From positions 1 through 64,000 of the forward strand of contig JBNMLC010000002.1 of the NCBI GenBank assembly GCA_050874665.1: a stretch of DNA of 64,000 bases. Direction: 5' to 3'. Under the pieces are notes generated by a model that saw nothing but the letters and a program-made list of their open reading frames with translations, had not been told where the DNA came from and did no database searches. Both the position numbers and the translations under genes were made by a program. The stretch is from RUG11237 sp050874665 (lineage in GTDB: Bacteria; Bacillota; Clostridia; Lachnospirales; Lachnospiraceae). Below, piece after piece: positions 44,315 to 53,316 of the stretch. Each line of letters opens with the position of its first letter. Positions within the stretch are counted from its first letter, which is position 1.

Positions 44315-45131
44315 AAATCAGAGATTTTTCAATTATTTAAAAGGTAATCTAAAGAAAATCATGACATATAAGTTATTGTTGCTAATTCTGGCCGTTGCTT
44401 TCTGCATTTGCCTTGACACATGGAATCAGATACCGTTTTTGTGGGAATCAGAACGTGGAGGAATGACAGTGTATTACTATATAGTTAATTCTCTTATTTT
44501 TGGTGGTCAGTATGTACCTTATGTGATTCCGGTATTATCCACTCTGGCAGGAACGACAGAATACTGTATGGAGCACGCATCTGGTATGGAGGGATATATT
44601 GTAGCCAGGTTAGAAAGCCGCAGATCCTATGCCCTTGTAAAAATAATTACTTCTCTGGCAGGAGCAGTTTTTGTGGTTTTGGCGGGAATTGCATTATTTA
44701 TTGGTGTAGCATCCCTGTTTCAGCCTTTATATAGCAGTAAAGTAGATGCAGAGGCAATGGGTTTTCCGTATTTCTCGTTTTTAAAACAAGGTAGTGGAAT
44801 CGGATATTTTTGGATTGTTTTATATTTGATGGCACTTAATACTATTTTATGGGATATGATGGCACTGGTATGTTCCGCGTATTTTCGCAATAAATATATT
44901 ACCATTGCAAGTCCCATGCTATTTTCATACTTTATAAATCGTATACTCACCATGTTGCAGATACCGGATGAATACAGACTGGACTATTGGTTATGTGCGG
45001 GGAGAAGCTGCGGCAGTGATGTGAAAACACTGTGGTATACCACTTTGAGCGTACTGTTAATTGGAGTTTTTTGCGGTGTTTTGTTTGTGAGAAAGGTAAA
45101 AGGTGGTGGGAAGGAGGAGGAGAATGAATAG
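44307..45131 (+). CDS. ABC transporter permease (ABC-2-like)
   Basis: This 274-residue protein has six predicted membrane segments. A first segment (about 20-36) is followed by a long external loop and a cluster of helices from about residue 60, as in ABC-2 permeases for peptides or drugs. It overlaps the genes on both sides and has a distinct neighbour permease, so the two probably form a heterodimeric channel with the ATPase encoded at 45956-46609. Confidence 0.75.
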   Translation: MNKNQRFFNYLKGNLKKIMTYKLLLLILAVAFCICLDTWNQIPFLWESERGGMTVYYYIVNSLIFGGQYVPYVIPVLSTLAGTTEYCMEHASGMEGYIVARLESRRSYALVKIITSLAGAVFVVLAGIALFIGVASLFQPLYSSKVDAEAMGFPYFSFLKQGSGIGYFWIVLYLMALNTILWDMMALVCSAYFRNKYITIASPMLFSYFINRILTMLQIPDEYRLDYWLCAGRSCGSDVKTLWYTTLSVLLIGVFCGVLFVRKVKGGGKEEENE

Positions 45132-45969
45132 TATACAAAAAATCGGAAAAGTAATACTGTTTCATTTTAGAAGGGAATTATTTTCGCAAAAAAATATTTT
45201 TTTGTATGTACTAATGGGAATTTTTATATATTCTAATATGGATGGTGTAGTCAGATTTTGTACTAATGTGGGACTTTCTGCTTCTCCGGCAGGTTACGTT
45301 TTTCTTATGAATGATTTCATTTTTCAAACTACCTTTTTGATTGGACTGTTGTTCTTGTTTAGTCATGCCCCGTTTCGTGATAACATGTACCGTTATATTG
45401 TATATCGTACGGGAAGTATGTGTTGGGAAATAGGAACCATATTATATATGGTACTTATGTCCTTGATCTATCTGTTCTATATTATTGGAGTGAGCTTTCT
45501 GGCATTGAAGGGAAATTTGGAATTTACTATGGAATGGGGAAAGGTATGGGGAACTCTGGCTAAGACAACAGCAGCAGAAGTATTTCAGATTCCTTTTACT
45601 GTAAGTCCGTATATTATAGGAAAATATTCTCCGGCATATGGAATGTTGATTTCGGCTTTGTTAGAGTGGCTTTGTTTTGTATGGCTGGCACTTTGCACAT
45701 ATTTTTGTAATGTAAGGATAAAAAAGGGAGCAGGTATTTTGGCAGCCGGTGTGTTTATTTTTTTAGATACCATGATATCAAATTCCTGGGCACCGTGGGC
45801 ATACCATTTTTCACCGGTTACACTTGCCCAGTTATCAAATTATAATAAAGCAAAGGGTGCTTATGGAATTACTTTGGAATATGGCTGGTGTTTTTACGCA
45901 ATTACAATAATACTCTTTATGGTAGGAATTATTTGTACAAGAAGGAGAAGTTATCATGAGTGTAATTAA
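45124..45969 (+). CDS. ABC transporter permease
   Basis: A 281-residue membrane protein with about six membrane segments and no recognisable soluble domain. I chose the ATG at 45124, behind GGAGGAGG; it overlaps the previous gene's end by eight bases. Its own end overlaps the ATPase gene. It is not obviously similar to the first permease in sequence, which is common in bacteriocin-immunity and lantibiotic-type exporters. Confidence 0.74.
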   Translation: MNSIQKIGKVILFHFRRELFSQKNIFLYVLMGIFIYSNMDGVVRFCTNVGLSASPAGYVFLMNDFIFQTTFLIGLLFLFSHAPFRDNMYRYIVYRTGSMCWEIGTILYMVLMSLIYLFYIIGVSFLALKGNLEFTMEWGKVWGTLAKTTAAEVFQIPFTVSPYIIGKYSPAYGMLISALLEWLCFVWLALCTYFCNVRIKKGAGILAAGVFIFLDTMISNSWAPWAYHFSPVTLAQLSNYNKAKGAYGITLEYGWCFYAITIILFMVGIICTRRRSYHECN

Positions 45970-46609
45970 GGTGGAACATGTAAGTGTGGAGTTTGCAGGG
46001 GAAAAAGTAATACAGGACGTAAATCTGCAAATGGAAAGTGGAAATATATATGGTCTGATAGGAAGAAACGGTTCCGGAAAAAGTGTGCTGCTTCGTTGTG
46101 TTATAGGCTTTTTAAAGCCGACAGAGGGAAGTGTACAAATCAATGATAAAACAATAGGAAAAAATATAGAATTTTTTGACAATATAGGATTTATCCTGAA
46201 TGCACCGGGTTTTTTGCCGGAAATGTCCGGATTTAAGAATTTGTGCTATCTGGCATCAATTAAAAAAATTGCGGATAAGGAAAAAATAGCAGAAACCATG
46301 AAACTTGTTGGCTTAGACCCTAAAAGCAGAAAAAATGTGTCAAAATACTCTCTTGGTATGCGGCAGAGACTGGCAATTGCACAGGCGATTATGGAAGAGC
46401 CGGAAATTCTTATACTGGATGAACCTATGAATGGATTAGATGAAGATGCAGTCGAAGAAATCAGGAATTTACTGTTGGATTTAAAGAAAAAAGGCATTCT
46501 TATCATTATTACCAGTCATAACAGAGAAGATATTGATGTTTTGTGTGATGAAGTGTATCGGATTAAAAAAGGAAAGTTATTCAAGGAACTTCCTGCAATT
46601 TCAAGATGA
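45956..46609 (+). CDS. ABC transporter ATP-binding protein
   Basis: The 217-residue ATPase has Walker A GRNGSGKS, the Q-loop region IGFILNAPGF, the signature YSLGMRQRLAIAQAI (a variant of LSGGQ), Walker B ILILDEPMNGLD and the switch histidine in IITSHNRED. This is the DrrA/BcrA type that energises drug or peptide export. It is the last gene of the agr-linked cassette. No clear terminator follows before nth. Confidence 0.93.
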   Translation: MSVIKVEHVSVEFAGEKVIQDVNLQMESGNIYGLIGRNGSGKSVLLRCVIGFLKPTEGSVQINDKTIGKNIEFFDNIGFILNAPGFLPEMSGFKNLCYLASIKKIADKEKIAETMKLVGLDPKSRKNVSKYSLGMRQRLAIAQAIMEEPEILILDEPMNGLDEDAVEEIRNLLLDLKKKGILIIITSHNREDIDVLCDEVYRIKKGKLFKELPAISR

Positions 46610-46677
46610 TTTTATTCTCGTTTTGTGTTACCTTATAAATAGATAAAAATCAAATTTATAAGGAGGAGCCACCGAAT

Positions 46678-47313
46678 ATGACAAAGAAACAATTAGCCTT
46701 AGAAATAATAGAACGTTTAAAAGCAGAATATCCGGATGCCAAATGCTCGTTGGAATATAATCAGGCATGGAAATTGCTGGTCAGTGTGCGGCTGGCGGCT
46801 CAGTGCACAGATGCCAGGGTTAACGTGGTGGTACAGGGTTTGTATGAAAAGTTTCCAGATGTGGATGCATTAGCAGCGGCAGATGTGGAAGAAATAGAAA
46901 AAATAGTGAGACCGTGTGGATTGGGACGCAGTAAAGCAAGAGATATCAGTGCCTGTATGAAGATTTTAAGAGATGAGTATCAGGGAAATGTTCCGGATGA
47001 TTTTGAGGCTTTATTAAAGCTGCCGGGGGTAGGAAGAAAAAGTGCAAACCTTATTATGGGCGATGTTTTTGGAAAGCCTGCCATAGTCACAGATACTCAT
47101 TGTATTCGTTTGGTAAATCGTATGGGATTAGTGGATAATATAAAGGAACCGAAAAAGGTGGAGATGGAACTTTGGAAGATAATACCGCCACAAGAAGGAA
47201 GCGATTTTTGCCACAGACTGGTATATCATGGGCGTGATATTTGTACTGCACGGACAAAGCCATACTGCGATAAATGTTGCTTAAATGATATTTGTAAAAA
47301 GAATATCACATAA
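46678..47313 (+). CDS. nth: Endonuclease III
   Basis: This DNA glycosylase/AP lyase removes oxidised pyrimidines (211 residues). The helix-hairpin-helix LPGVGRKSANLI, the catalytic lysine region and the catalytic aspartate region VTDTHCIRLVNRMG are present. The C-terminal 4Fe-4S cluster cysteines read C-x7-C-x2-C-x5-C, one residue longer in the first gap than the E. coli C-x6-C. AAGGAGGA precedes the ATG. It ends at a terminator shared with the convergent repressor gene. Confidence 0.96.
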   Translation: MTKKQLALEIIERLKAEYPDAKCSLEYNQAWKLLVSVRLAAQCTDARVNVVVQGLYEKFPDVDALAAADVEEIEKIVRPCGLGRSKARDISACMKILRDEYQGNVPDDFEALLKLPGVGRKSANLIMGDVFGKPAIVTDTHCIRLVNRMGLVDNIKEPKKVEMELWKIIPPQEGSDFCHRLVYHGRDICTARTKPYCDKCCLNDICKKNIT

Positions 47314-47318
47314 AATAC

Positions 47319-47353
47319 AAAAATCTCCAGCCATTTTCCGGTTGGAGATTTTT
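47319..47353. terminator. Bidirectional terminator between nth and the BlaI-type gene
   Basis: CTCCAGCC and GGTTGGAG pair with one G-U, flanked by A and T runs on either side. Confidence 0.88.
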
Positions 47354-47369
47354 ATGTAAGGTAAGAAAA

Positions 47370-47786
47370 TTATTTTTTTAAATTTTTCTTACGCTGTTTT
47401 ACCAATTCTTCTAAGTCATTTAATAACTGATTTTCATCTTCTTCAGCATCTAATAATGCTTCAATAACACCAATTTTATTAGTGTATCTGCTTAAGAAAG
47501 AAGCATCTGTCTGAATCTGACGTTTTGCATATTCATCAGCTGTGACAATTGGTAAATAGCTTCTTGTAAGTACAGTACCGCTGTATACAATTTCGTCAAT
47601 CTTAAGATAATTCTTCTGAATTAACTTTTTGATTACAGCCTGAACTGTGTTAATACTAAGGCTATTATTAGCCTTTGGAATGTCTGATGCGATAACCGGA
47701 CCTTCCTGTGACCAAAATACATTCATAACGTCAAGTTCTCGTTTGCTTAATTCGTATGAATTTTCTGGATTGTTTTTACTTCTCAT
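47370..47786 (-). CDS. BlaI/MecI/CopY-family transcriptional repressor
   Basis: The 138-residue protein has the winged-helix start ELSKRELDVMNVFWSQEGPVIASDI and the recognition helix region SINTVQAVIKKLIQKNYLK of penicillinase repressors. A C-terminal dimerisation helix follows. Such regulators are usually inactivated by a BlaR1/MecR1 protease, but none is adjacent, so the signal is unknown. Its own promoter lies upstream on the minus strand and it may repress itself. Confidence 0.88.
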   Translation of the reverse strand: MRSKNNPENSYELSKRELDVMNVFWSQEGPVIASDIPKANNSLSINTVQAVIKKLIQKNYLKIDEIVYSGTVLTRSYLPIVTADEYAKRQIQTDASFLSRYTNKIGVIEALLDAEEDENQLLNDLEELVKQRKKNLKK

Positions 47787-47808
47787 TTTAACACCACCTT
47801 GCTTTCTA

Positions 47809-47837
47809 ATGATATATTATTTAAGCTGTCGTGTCAA
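47809..47837 (-). promoter_or_regulatory. Promoter of the BlaI-type gene
   Basis: On the minus strand TTGACA (47837-47832) and TATCAT (47814-47809) are 17 bases apart, about 23 bases from the start codon. Confidence 0.78.
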
Positions 47838-47917
47838 CTGATTTTCGTAGAAAAAACATTATTTTACAATAAAGATTCTAAAAAAAGTCCTATTAATTAA
47901 TTAGAAACAAAAAATAG

Positions 47918-47970
47918 TTGACATATATAGATGACCGATATATAATTTTCGTATATAGATAATCTATATA
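47918..47970 (+). promoter_or_regulatory. Consensus promoter with palindromic operator for the PadR unit
   Basis: TTGACA (47918-47923), 17 bases and TATAAT (47941-47946) form a perfect promoter. A 9-1-9 palindrome, TATATAGAT/ATCTATATA (47952-47970), covers the start site, and a copy of its half-site TATATAGAT overlaps the spacer at 47924-47932. Binding there would block the promoter, so autorepression by the PadR protein is likely. Confidence 0.82.
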
Positions 47971-47987
47971 TGGAAAGGAGAAAAAAT

Positions 47988-48326
47988 ATGGCAATAGATA
48001 AGAGTTTACTGTCAGGAAGTACTTCCATGTTGATTTTGCGACTATTGGAAGGAAAGGATATGTATGGTTATGAAATGATTGAAAGTTTAAGAGAAAAGTC
48101 CCAGAATGTATTTCAGATAAAAGCGGGAACTTTGTATCCATTACTTCATTCTTTGGAGAACAAAGAATATGTGAAATCTTATGAAAAGGAGATGAATGGA
48201 AAGGTAAGAAAATATTACAGTCTTACCAAAGAAGGAACAAAGTATCTGAATGAGAAGAAAGAGGAGTGGAATGAGTATACAAAAGCTGTCACGAATGTTT
48301 TGTGCATGGGAGGGATTTTATGTTAA
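47988..48326 (+). CDS. PadR-family transcriptional regulator
   Basis: This 112-residue winged-helix protein has the PadR signature SMLILRLLEGKDMYGYEMIESL, then KAGTLYPLLHSLENKEYV and the wing KVRKYYSLTKEGTKYL. The start at 47988 follows AAAGGAG. It overlaps the HAAS-SEDS gene by seven bases, the frequent pairing of PadR with a DUF1700/HAAS membrane partner. The PadR protein probably represses both genes until a signal releases it. Confidence 0.93.
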   Translation: MAIDKSLLSGSTSMLILRLLEGKDMYGYEMIESLREKSQNVFQIKAGTLYPLLHSLENKEYVKSYEKEMNGKVRKYYSLTKEGTKYLNEKKEEWNEYTKAVTNVLCMGGILC

Positions 48327-49669
48327 TAGATGAATACTTAAAAACAGTTACAGAGCAAATCAGGTGTAAACAGGCGAGGGAGTCTGTCAGAGAAGAGATG
48401 GCAGGTCATTTCGAGGATCAGATGCAAGAATGTATGAAAGAGGGAATGAACAGACAAGAGGCGGAAGAATTTGCAGTAAAACAGATGGGGGATCCTTTGG
48501 AAATAGGAATTTCTTTAGATAGAGTGCACAGACCTAAAAGTGCAGGGGGAATGTTAATGTTCATTGCAATTTTAAGTGTTTTAGGTATGGGAGTTCAGTA
48601 TTTTATTAGTATTCAGTGCCAGAATGCACAGCCTTTTATACTGCGGTCACAAATGTTATCTATGTTGGTGGGATTTGCAGTACTTGTTTTCATGTACTGT
48701 CTGGATTATAGCTTTTTTGGAAGCTATGGAAAGTATATGGCAATTGTGTTTTTAAGCTTTATGTTTTTGCAGGTGTTCTTTTTAGGACAGGTAGTGAATG
48801 GTGCGAAAGCATTTATCAGCGTTTGGGGAGGGAGAAATATTTCTCTTCAAATGTTAATGTTTTGTTTTATTCCTATGTATGCGGGCGTACTGTATTCGTA
48901 TCGCGGCGAAGATTTTAAAGGAATGATAAAAAGTATGATTTTTTTAGTGCTTCCAGTGTGGATTACCATGCATATGCCATGCCTGGGTGTGGCAATCGTG
49001 ATTTTTTTCACCCTGTTTATCATGCTATCGGCTGCCATTATCAAGGGGTGGTTTGGAGAAAGGCTCAAAAAGCTTCTGATTGTTGCGTGGGGTATCGTTG
49101 TGCTTTTTCCCCCACTCATGATTCTGGCAGGGGCAGGCTTAGGAATATTTTCAGAGTATCAGTTAGAAAGACTACAGTTTTTTGTGCATAAAGGAGATCC
49201 TGCGGGAAACGGATATGTATATTATCAAATTCGCAAAATCATAGAAAACAGTAAAATATTAGGGCGGGGAGATATTTCTTTGGATACTTCTACGGTTCTT
49301 CCGCAAGTAAGTTCAGATTTTATTATCACTCATCTGATGTCATATTATGGAATCCTAAGTGGCCTTTTCGTATTTGGTCTTTTGAGCTTTCTTGTATTTA
49401 AAATTTTTCATATATCGGCACATCAAAAAAATCAGTTAGGTACGATCATTGGCATAGGGTGTGGAAGTTTGTTTGGTGTTACTACAATATTATATTTTTT
49501 GGAAAATATCGGAGTCCTTCCTTATTCGTACCTGTATCTGCCGTTTTTTTCGTTGGGAGGAACAGGAATGTTTGCAACCTATTTTCTTTTGGGAATTATA
49601 TTAAGTATTTATAAATATCAGGATATTCCTTTGAAAGTAAAAGATAAGAAGCTTAAAATCACAATCTGA
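48320..49669 (+). CDS. HAAS domain-SEDS (FtsW/RodA/SpoVE-like) fusion
   Basis: The 449-residue protein has an N-terminal helical HAAS-type domain (about 1-75; KTVTEQIRCKQARESVREEMAGHFEDQ and EAVKQMGDP-like pattern). About ten membrane segments of the SEDS glycosyltransferase family follow. The family's large loop with SDFIITHLMSYYGI is present near residue 335-350. SEDS proteins polymerise or flip peptidoglycan precursors. Fusion to HAAS and coupling to PadR suggest regulated, perhaps stress-dependent cell-wall synthesis. The ATG at 48320 has GGGAGG and overlaps the PadR stop. Confidence 0.82.
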   Translation: MLIDEYLKTVTEQIRCKQARESVREEMAGHFEDQMQECMKEGMNRQEAEEFAVKQMGDPLEIGISLDRVHRPKSAGGMLMFIAILSVLGMGVQYFISIQCQNAQPFILRSQMLSMLVGFAVLVFMYCLDYSFFGSYGKYMAIVFLSFMFLQVFFLGQVVNGAKAFISVWGGRNISLQMLMFCFIPMYAGVLYSYRGEDFKGMIKSMIFLVLPVWITMHMPCLGVAIVIFFTLFIMLSAAIIKGWFGERLKKLLIVAWGIVVLFPPLMILAGAGLGIFSEYQLERLQFFVHKGDPAGNGYVYYQIRKIIENSKILGRGDISLDTSTVLPQVSSDFIITHLMSYYGILSGLFVFGLLSFLVFKIFHISAHQKNQLGTIIGIGCGSLFGVTTILYFLENIGVLPYSYLYLPFFSLGGTGMFATYFLLGIILSIYKYQDIPLKVKDKKLKITI

Positions 49670-49690
49670 TATGGATTTTTAGAATGTTTG

Positions 49691-49720
49691 TTACAATTTG
49701 GATTACGAAATAGATATAAT
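49691..49720 (+). promoter_or_regulatory. Probable promoter of the MBL-fold gene
   Basis: TTACAA (49691-49696) and TATAAT (49715-49720) are 18 bases apart, directly before the GGAAGGAA ribosome-binding site. Because the start site would fall close to this site, the leader would be very short. Confidence 0.5.
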
Positions 49721-49737
49721 GGAAGGAAACATGGTAA

Positions 49738-50820
49738 ATGTGGAGAAAATTGTGCTTAGTTGCAATAATGATTATAATGTTGTCGGGGTGCTCTGTAAGT
49801 GATGTGGCTACAGATACTCAGACAACAGATAGCACTCTGCAGGTGCATTATATAGATGTAGGTCAAGGGGACAGTATTCTTTTAATACAGGGAGAACACA
49901 GTATGTTGATTGATGCCGGGGATAATAGCTGTGGAACAAGAGTACAGTCATATTTGCAGGCAAATAATATCAGCACGCTTGATTATGTGATTGGAACACA
50001 TCCGGATTCAGACCATATTGGTGGCTTAGATGTTATTATTTATAAGTTTAACTGTAATCACGTTTTCATGCCTGATTGTAGTAAAAATACAAAAACATAT
50101 GAAGATGTGATTGCCTCGGCAAAAGAAAAAGGATATGATATAACGGCTCCGGTCGCAGGAGATACGTTTGCATTAGGGGAAGCACAGGTGCAGGTGCTTT
50201 CGCCCTCCGTAGAGGCAGATTATAATGGAGATGCAAATAATAATTCGATTGCACTCAGGGTGATTTTTAAGGAAAATACCTTTCTTTTTACTGGAGATTG
50301 TGAGCAGGCAGCAGAAAATGAGATGTTGCAAAGTGGATATGATTTGCATGCAGATGTAATGAAGGCAGGACATCATGGCAGTGACACTTCTAATAGCAGA
50401 GCCTTTTTAGAAGCCGTAAATCCCAAATACTTTGTCATTAGTTGTGGAGAAGAGAATGAATATGGGCATCCCAGGGCAGAAGTATTAAACAATTTAAGAC
50501 AATTGGGCATAGCAGTGTACCGTACCGATGAACAGGGAACGATTGTGGCTGTATCCGATGGATTTGATATTATATGGAATACACAACCGTCAGAAAGCTG
50601 GAAGGCGGGAGAACCGAGAAAAAATACGCAAACGGGAAAGCAAGATGAGATAGAGGAAACAGAAATAACATACATATTAAATACTAACACAATGAAAATA
50701 CACAAAACAAGCTGTAGTAGTATAGAGGAAATGAATGAGAAGAATAGACACAAGACGAGTAAAACGATAGAAGAATTAGAAACAGAGGGATATACACCGT
50801 GTAAACGATGTAATCCCTAA
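49738..50820 (+). CDS. ComEC-like metallo-beta-lactamase lipoprotein
   Basis: The 360-residue protein has a lipoprotein signal (MIIMLSGC). Residues from about 33 form a metallo-beta-lactamase domain like the C-terminal domain of ComEC: VHYIDVGQGDSILL, THPDSDHIGG (HxDxDHxGG), FTGDCE and KAGHHGSDTSNS. The C-terminus (about 310-360) is a small domain with KIHKTSCSSIEE and GYTPCKRCNP, a cysteine/histidine metal-binding type found on exported nucleases. It is therefore a probable extracellular phosphodiesterase/nuclease, separate from any membrane channel. Its stop overlaps the convergent kinase gene stop. Confidence 0.85.
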   Translation: MWRKLCLVAIMIIMLSGCSVSDVATDTQTTDSTLQVHYIDVGQGDSILLIQGEHSMLIDAGDNSCGTRVQSYLQANNISTLDYVIGTHPDSDHIGGLDVIIYKFNCNHVFMPDCSKNTKTYEDVIASAKEKGYDITAPVAGDTFALGEAQVQVLSPSVEADYNGDANNNSIALRVIFKENTFLFTGDCEQAAENEMLQSGYDLHADVMKAGHHGSDTSNSRAFLEAVNPKYFVISCGEENEYGHPRAEVLNNLRQLGIAVYRTDEQGTIVAVSDGFDIIWNTQPSESWKAGEPRKNTQTGKQDEIEETEITYILNTNTMKIHKTSCSSIEEMNEKNRHKTSKTIEELETEGYTPCKRCNP

Positions 50821-52700
50821 GTTAGGACAATGAAATCGGCAGGAAGATATTCTAGAAGAAGAGTTTCTAATTTCATGGGATCCACCGGTTTGGATAAATA
50901 ATCTGTGAAGCCGGAGGATAGATACATTTCTTTCGCACCGGAAACAGCATTGGCGGTTAATACAATAACCGGAGTAGTCTGACAGAGATTATCCGGCATA
51001 GATTTCATGTTGGCCAGAGTCTGTACACCATCCATAGACGGCATCAGATGGTCCATAAAGATAATATCAAAATGCTGCTGTTTTACAAGCGAAAGGCATT
51101 CTTCACCGCTGGTTGCAGAGGTAATCGAAACTTTTGTCTTTTTTAGCAGACCTGATACAACGGCAATATTGACAGCATTGTCATCTACAATGAGAACAGA
51201 AGCGTTTTGTGCTGTGAAGTTTACGCCCTCTCCCTTTGGTTTCTTTTGCAGTTGTTCAAACCGTTGTCCTAAATTGCCAATAGGTGTGTCGTCTATAATG
51301 GTTTGCGGTATTATGGCTGTAAAAGTACTTCCTTTTTGGTACTGGCTTTCTACGGTTATTTCTCCATGCATGGCAGTTACTAGTTGTTTGGAAATTGCCA
51401 TTCCAAGACCAGTTCCTTCAATGTGGCGGTTTTGTTTATAATCAAGTCGCTCAAAAGAAGTAAATAATTTAGGAATATCTTCTTTGCGAATACCAATTCC
51501 GGTATCCGTGACCTTTATGATAAGTTTTATAGAATGTTCTCCCGCAGGCTCAGAGGTGGCAGTCATTGTGATGGAACCTTCTTTTGTATATTTTACAGCA
51601 TTGGAAAGAAAATTAGTGACAATTTGCTTGATTCTGATTTCATCTCCAAACAATTTAGAAGGGATTTCGGGAGAAATGCTTGCGCATAGTTTCAGGTGTT
51701 TGCTTTCTGCCCGCAGTTTGGTTAAAACAATTAAATCATGAAATAAGGAAGCAGTTCCATATTCTAGTGGAAGTATTTCAACTTTTCCAGACTCAATCTT
51801 AGAAAAATCCAAAATATCATTTACGATGGCAAGGAGAGAAGTGTCGGCATTTTGTATTTGTGAGGCATAATTTATGATTTCAGAGTCAGTACATTCTCTT
51901 AAAATCATTTCATTCATTCCAAGAATAGCATTAATGGGAGTGCGGATTTCATGCGACATATGTGCTAAAAATTCAGCCTTTGCCTGGTTGGCAGAATCAG
52001 CCTTTTGCCGTTGAAGATTTAATTCATCAATCAATGCCATGTCTGGATTTTCCAACGAAAAATACATAAAAATAATAGATAAAGAAGCTCCAATACTTAC
52101 AAGCAATACTGAGGGATAGAAAAATTGTATCACAGCAGTAATTCCCTGAAGGGTGAAGAAGATATGGAGGGACAGGCGTTTTTGTCTTGTGACATTTTTG
52201 CCGTTTACGATGGTATATAAAAAGGCAAATATCATTCCGAAGGCAGCATAGCAATATAAAACTTTCGTGCCCATACCATAGGAATAGACTAATCTTCCTT
52301 CCCGCCAGAAATCGAGTCGGGTAAAAAGGATTACGAGTAAAACTATGGTAGCTAAAGCAAAGAAAAAATAGCGTGCAATATGATTGAAAGTCTTATTTAT
52401 CCGCCCGATATTTTCAACATTGTTGATTGTCAGACAATAATAAATCATAATACAAACCCAGCAGGTCATAGAGCATAAATAACCTTTTGAAAAGAATAAG
52501 TTCAAACGGGGAAACTGATTCATATTTATAATGGTAATCACACTTCCGATATCAAAAAACAATGCTACAAAAGTAAGGAGTAGCAATATACCATAGATAC
52601 GATTCTGTTCATTTTGAAATCTTTTTTTAGAGAAAAACTGATATATAAATATAATGATAAAGCATAAACTGCTGAGTTGAAATTCAATGTTATAGTTCAT
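50817..52700 (-). CDS. Hybrid sensor histidine kinase/response regulator
   Basis: The 627-residue protein has about seven N-terminal membrane segments (to about residue 230), then HisKA with H box FLAHMSHEIRTPINAIL. HATPase_c follows with N box IVTNFLSNAVKYTKEG and G boxes DTGIGI and GTGLGM. A C-terminal receiver domain carries VLIVDDNAVN and FMDHLMPSMDG. I chose the ATG at 52700, behind GAAAGGT; earlier in-frame codons lack a ribosome-binding site. It may be transcribed with the ECF gene 46 bases upstream. No partner output protein is adjacent. Confidence 0.92.
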   Translation of the reverse strand: MNYNIEFQLSSLCFIIIFIYQFFSKKRFQNEQNRIYGILLLLTFVALFFDIGSVITIINMNQFPRLNLFFSKGYLCSMTCWVCIMIYYCLTINNVENIGRINKTFNHIARYFFFALATIVLLVILFTRLDFWREGRLVYSYGMGTKVLYCYAAFGMIFAFLYTIVNGKNVTRQKRLSLHIFFTLQGITAVIQFFYPSVLLVSIGASLSIIFMYFSLENPDMALIDELNLQRQKADSANQAKAEFLAHMSHEIRTPINAILGMNEMILRECTDSEIINYASQIQNADTSLLAIVNDILDFSKIESGKVEILPLEYGTASLFHDLIVLTKLRAESKHLKLCASISPEIPSKLFGDEIRIKQIVTNFLSNAVKYTKEGSITMTATSEPAGEHSIKLIIKVTDTGIGIRKEDIPKLFTSFERLDYKQNRHIEGTGLGMAISKQLVTAMHGEITVESQYQKGSTFTAIIPQTIIDDTPIGNLGQRFEQLQKKPKGEGVNFTAQNASVLIVDDNAVNIAVVSGLLKKTKVSITSATSGEECLSLVKQQHFDIIFMDHLMPSMDGVQTLANMKSMPDNLCQTTPVIVLTANAVSGAKEMYLSSGFTDYLSKPVDPMKLETLLLEYLPADFIVLT

Positions 52701-52746
52701 AAAGTACCTTTCGTTATTGTGTGTACTGATGGATTGCACAAAAGTG

Positions 52747-53316
52747 CTAGGAATGGATGCCGCCATTTTCAAATCGACGAAGCAATGTTACCAGCGGTAT
52801 AATGAGAAAACCGGCAAAAAAGTTACCTATCCCATGAATCATATCCCACGGTAAACCGGAAATGATCCAGGCAAGCATTTGCTGAAAATTTAATCCAAAC
52901 ATAAGTGCCTGTGCCGGTGCGTACAGAGTCCCAAATAAGAATCCATGTAAAGCACAGACAATAGGATAAAGAATAGCAGCCGCTTTCATAGACAGCTTTC
53001 TGGGTAATAACATAGTAACAGCCCAAAGAACGCTCCAAATATACAGGTAGGGTATCCACCAGGGGGAGAAACCGGCAATCAGTCCATTTAACATGACATA
53101 GACATAAATGGGAATTAATGCCTTTTTACGGTAAACCAAAGTATATACCATAGTAAACATTCCGAGGAGATGAACATTCGGTATCCATTCCATAATGATT
53201 TTAGAACAAAACATTAATGTTCCAAGCATTGTGAATTTTGTAATTTCTGCTGTTGTAAGAAAGTTATGTTTTTTCTTTTTAGTCCTGTGTGTAAACCAGT
53301 TCATAATGTTCGCCAT
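52747..53316 (-). CDS. ECF transporter S component
   Basis: The protein (about 189 residues) has five or six membrane segments and the ending PWDMIHGIGNFFAGFLIIPL, typical of substrate-binding subunits of energy-coupling factor importers. The ATPase and T subunits are not in the window and would be shared from elsewhere. Its start overlaps the upstream DUF4430 gene. That neighbour points to cobalamin or a related corrinoid as substrate; this is inference. ATG 53304 is an alternative start. Confidence 0.8.
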   Translation of the reverse strand: MANIMNWFTHRTKKKKHNFLTTAEITKFTMLGTLMFCSKIIMEWIPNVHLLGMFTMVYTLVYRKKALIPIYVYVMLNGLIAGFSPWWIPYLYIWSVLWAVTMLLPRKLSMKAAAILYPIVCALHGFLFGTLYAPAQALMFGLNFQQMLAWIISGLPWDMIHGIGNFFAGFLIIPLVTLLRRFENGGIHS

